Source of the DNA: Burkholderia stagnalis
Lineage (GTDB): Bacteria > Pseudomonadota > Gammaproteobacteria > Burkholderiales > Burkholderiaceae
Direction: 5' to 3'
Assembly (NCBI RefSeq): GCF_902830275.1
Contig: NZ_CADESW010000020.1
Span: forward strand, 1 to 64,000
DNA: 64,000 nt
Below the pieces are notes generated by a model. It ran no database searches. It was not told the DNA's origin and saw only the letters and a program-made list of their open reading frames with translations. A program made the position numbers and the translations under genes. Positions 63,073 through 64,000 of this stretch are shown one piece after another; position 1 is the stretch's first letter; each line of letters begins with the position of its first letter.

Positions 63073-63096
63073 GGCCGGCGGGCGCGACCGCCGGCC
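63073..63096. repeat. Strong hairpin after the CsgG-like gene
   Basis: GGCCGGCGG-GCGCGA-CCGCCGGCC: a perfect 9-bp all-GC stem with a 6-nt loop, 10 bp past the stop. There is no T-run, so it is a likely transcript 3'-end or Rho-linked element rather than a classic intrinsic terminator. Confidence 0.55.
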
Positions 63097-63123
63097 GACG
63101 CCTGATTGACGTTCGGCAGCGAC

Positions 63124-63300
63124 ATGGCGTGGGTCCATGTCAAAGACCGGACGCAGGCGCCCACCTTCGCGCACCCGTCCGCGGCGACTCGGACGACCTG
63201 CGCGGGCTTCGTTCAGCCGTCGAACGATCCGGGTGCGCAGGGGACGGCCTGTCTCGGCGATCTCGCGCTCGGCGGCACCGTATCGTTCTATTTCGAGTAA
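63124..63300 (+). CDS. Short hypothetical ORF, possible gene fragment
   Basis: 58 codons: MAWVHVKDRTQAPTFAHP, then TTCAGFVQPSNDPG, GTACLGDLALGGTVSFYFE. It has plausible codon use and two cysteines but no clear RBS or family. The beta-rich C-terminus ending in an aromatic pair resembles the end of a larger exported or beta-barrel protein, so a 3' remnant is possible. I cannot assign a function. Confidence 0.25.
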   Translation: MAWVHVKDRTQAPTFAHPSAATRTTCAGFVQPSNDPGAQGTACLGDLALGGTVSFYFE

Positions 63301-63711
63301 TCGAACCGCGCGGGATTCCGGTGCACGACGCTCGATCCGCAGGCGCAGAATGGAGCCGCTCGTCGCTTGCCGGTATGCGTCGCGGCCCCGCGCATGCCGG
63401 CGCCTGACACGCCGTTTCGCTTCCACGTGGGCGTCCGGATGCGCGTTCCGTTTCCCCAGTTCCCTCCGCCGAGCGACCGAGTCGCCGACCGAAACGCGTC
63501 CTGTCCCGGCAATTTTTCGCCCCGGAATTCGTCCAAGTTCTAAATATCATTTCGAACAAATTTGACCTGTACGAAATAGTTCATACGAAGTGGACGCGCG
63601 CCCGGGCGTTTGGCATCGTCGGAAATTGATTTCCACCATCGGTGATTTCCGCAGCGGCCCCGCGAGCCGAAGCGGCAACGTTTCCGCCGTGCGCAATCCT
63701 TGCCGTCCGTC
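63301..63711. other. Intergenic/decayed region before the terminal membrane-protein gene
   Basis: 411 bp with no supported gene; a 142-codon Arg/Ser-rich frame (63137-63565) is a GC shadow. The stretch 63535-63590 is AT-rich, with TTGACC (63561-63566), 16 bp, TACGAA and repeated CGAA units, and is a reasonable promoter zone for the gene starting at 63712. The rest is featureless to my eye. Confidence 0.45.
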
Positions 63712-64000
63712 ATGCCGCAGAGCCTGCATCAATCCTTCCGCCGCGACCGGAGCATTTCGATGCTCGGGGGGCGGCATCGTCGTCGTCGTCCTGGCCCTGA
63801 TCGCCTGCGGTCTCGGGACGGTTTCGATCGTCCCGGGATATGTCAAGGGCGAGCGGCGAAATTGCCTGAACGGCCTGGAACAGACGCTCAACGAAATCCA
63901 GGTGAGCGAGACCTCGTTCCGCAATGGCGTCGCGAATGCGCAATCGATCTGGCGAGAGGCCGGCAGCGCACCGGCGCCCGTCGTCGACGATGCACGGCCG
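63712..64000 (+). CDS. Membrane protein gene, apparently frameshifted at a G6 tract; cut by window end
   Basis: ATG 63712 opens MPQSLHQSFRRDRSISMLGG in one frame. At the G6 run (63766-63771) the continuation that makes sense lies in the +1 frame: GGIVVVVLALIACGLGTVS, a clear membrane segment, then IVPGYVKGERRNCLNGLEQTLNEIQ and a polar, probably periplasmic region that stays open to base 64000. With five G the two parts would fuse into a normal N-terminus (basic residues, then TM). It is therefore a slipped homopolymer, a phase-variable site or a sequencing error. The family is not identifiable from 95 residues. Confidence 0.5.
   Translation, partial: MPQSLHQSFRRDRSISMLGGRHRRRRPGPDRLRSRDGFDRPGICQGRAAKLPERPGTDAQRNPGERDLVPQWRRECAIDLARGRQRTGARRRRCTA

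Noticed and set aside
63137..63565. A 142-codon Arg/Ser-rich frame after the CsgG-like gene
   Set aside because: Low-complexity composition, no RBS and overlap with a better frame; treated as shadow or decayed sequence.

Overview
The window is GC-rich (roughly two-thirds G+C by eye, strong G/C third-position bias). It has the gene content and protein style of a Burkholderia, most like the Burkholderia cepacia complex: very many LysR regulators, MFS exporters, DNA polymerase II, a DbpA helicase followed by an Mqo-type malate dehydrogenase, and RcsC-like hybrid kinases. There are no rRNA, ribosomal-protein or tRNA genes. Regulators and catabolic or efflux genes dominate, so a secondary chromosome is likely, but this is inference. 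I found no insertion sequence, prophage, integrase or CRISPR array.

Layout. 1-6160: an IclR-controlled catabolic cluster for an unknown organic acid (CitE-like lyase, divergent from IclR, CaiB/BaiF CoA-transferase, metal-dependent cyclase and MFS importer). Two near-identical palindromes mark the IclR operators. 6180-13390: a quinone oxidoreductase/LysR pair, a stand-alone MlaC-like protein, polB, and a purine permease ending in a strong UUCG-loop terminator. 13500-15480: a LysR gene divergent from a type-2 argC, with less GC-biased codons than the neighbours (possible transfer). 15570-30080: a chain of regulator plus effector modules. These are a DUF4377 lipoprotein, LysR, ndh with a CbbR-like LysR, MFS/LysR, AraC, an Old Yellow Enzyme divergent from MerR with a textbook 19-bp-spacer promoter, MFS/LysR, an Fsr-like MFS and an NmrA-like protein.

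30200-43900: DUF3224, a fatty acid desaturase, a PhnD-like protein, a zinc-ribbon protein plus dbpA, mqo, a small lipoprotein, and an Lrp-controlled ornithine/polyamine-type cassette (HDAC-like amidohydrolase, ornithine cyclodeaminase, amino-acid binding protein). MscS and an M23 peptidase follow. 43990-53340: a TlpA-like redox protein, GNAT/MocR, Nudix, cupin+SDR, a 16-copy 8-bp minisatellite, a SurE paralogue, azlCD with Lrp, a membrane-anchored hypothetical protein and a LysE exporter.

53430-61190 is the signalling region. It holds a receiver-less LuxR-type regulator next to an HK-REC-HPt kinase, a DUF2322 gene, a decayed flavin-reductase remnant, and a compact three-gene operon. That operon encodes a BetR-type regulator with a C-terminal receiver, a secreted sulfite-oxidase-fold protein and a hybrid kinase, and its promoter is embedded in an inverted repeat. 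Divergent from it, 61270-63060 carries a good sigma70 promoter and two lipoproteins (a Sel1-repeat protein with a Tyr/Trp/Gly-rich tail, and a CsgG/HfaB-like protein). The window ends in a membrane-protein gene that looks frameshifted at a G6 tract.

The operon at 57972-61187 and its possible output, the divergent lipoprotein pair, is my best candidate for an undescribed system: a periplasmic redox or cofactor-binding protein coupled to a hybrid kinase and an unusual HTH-REC regulator.
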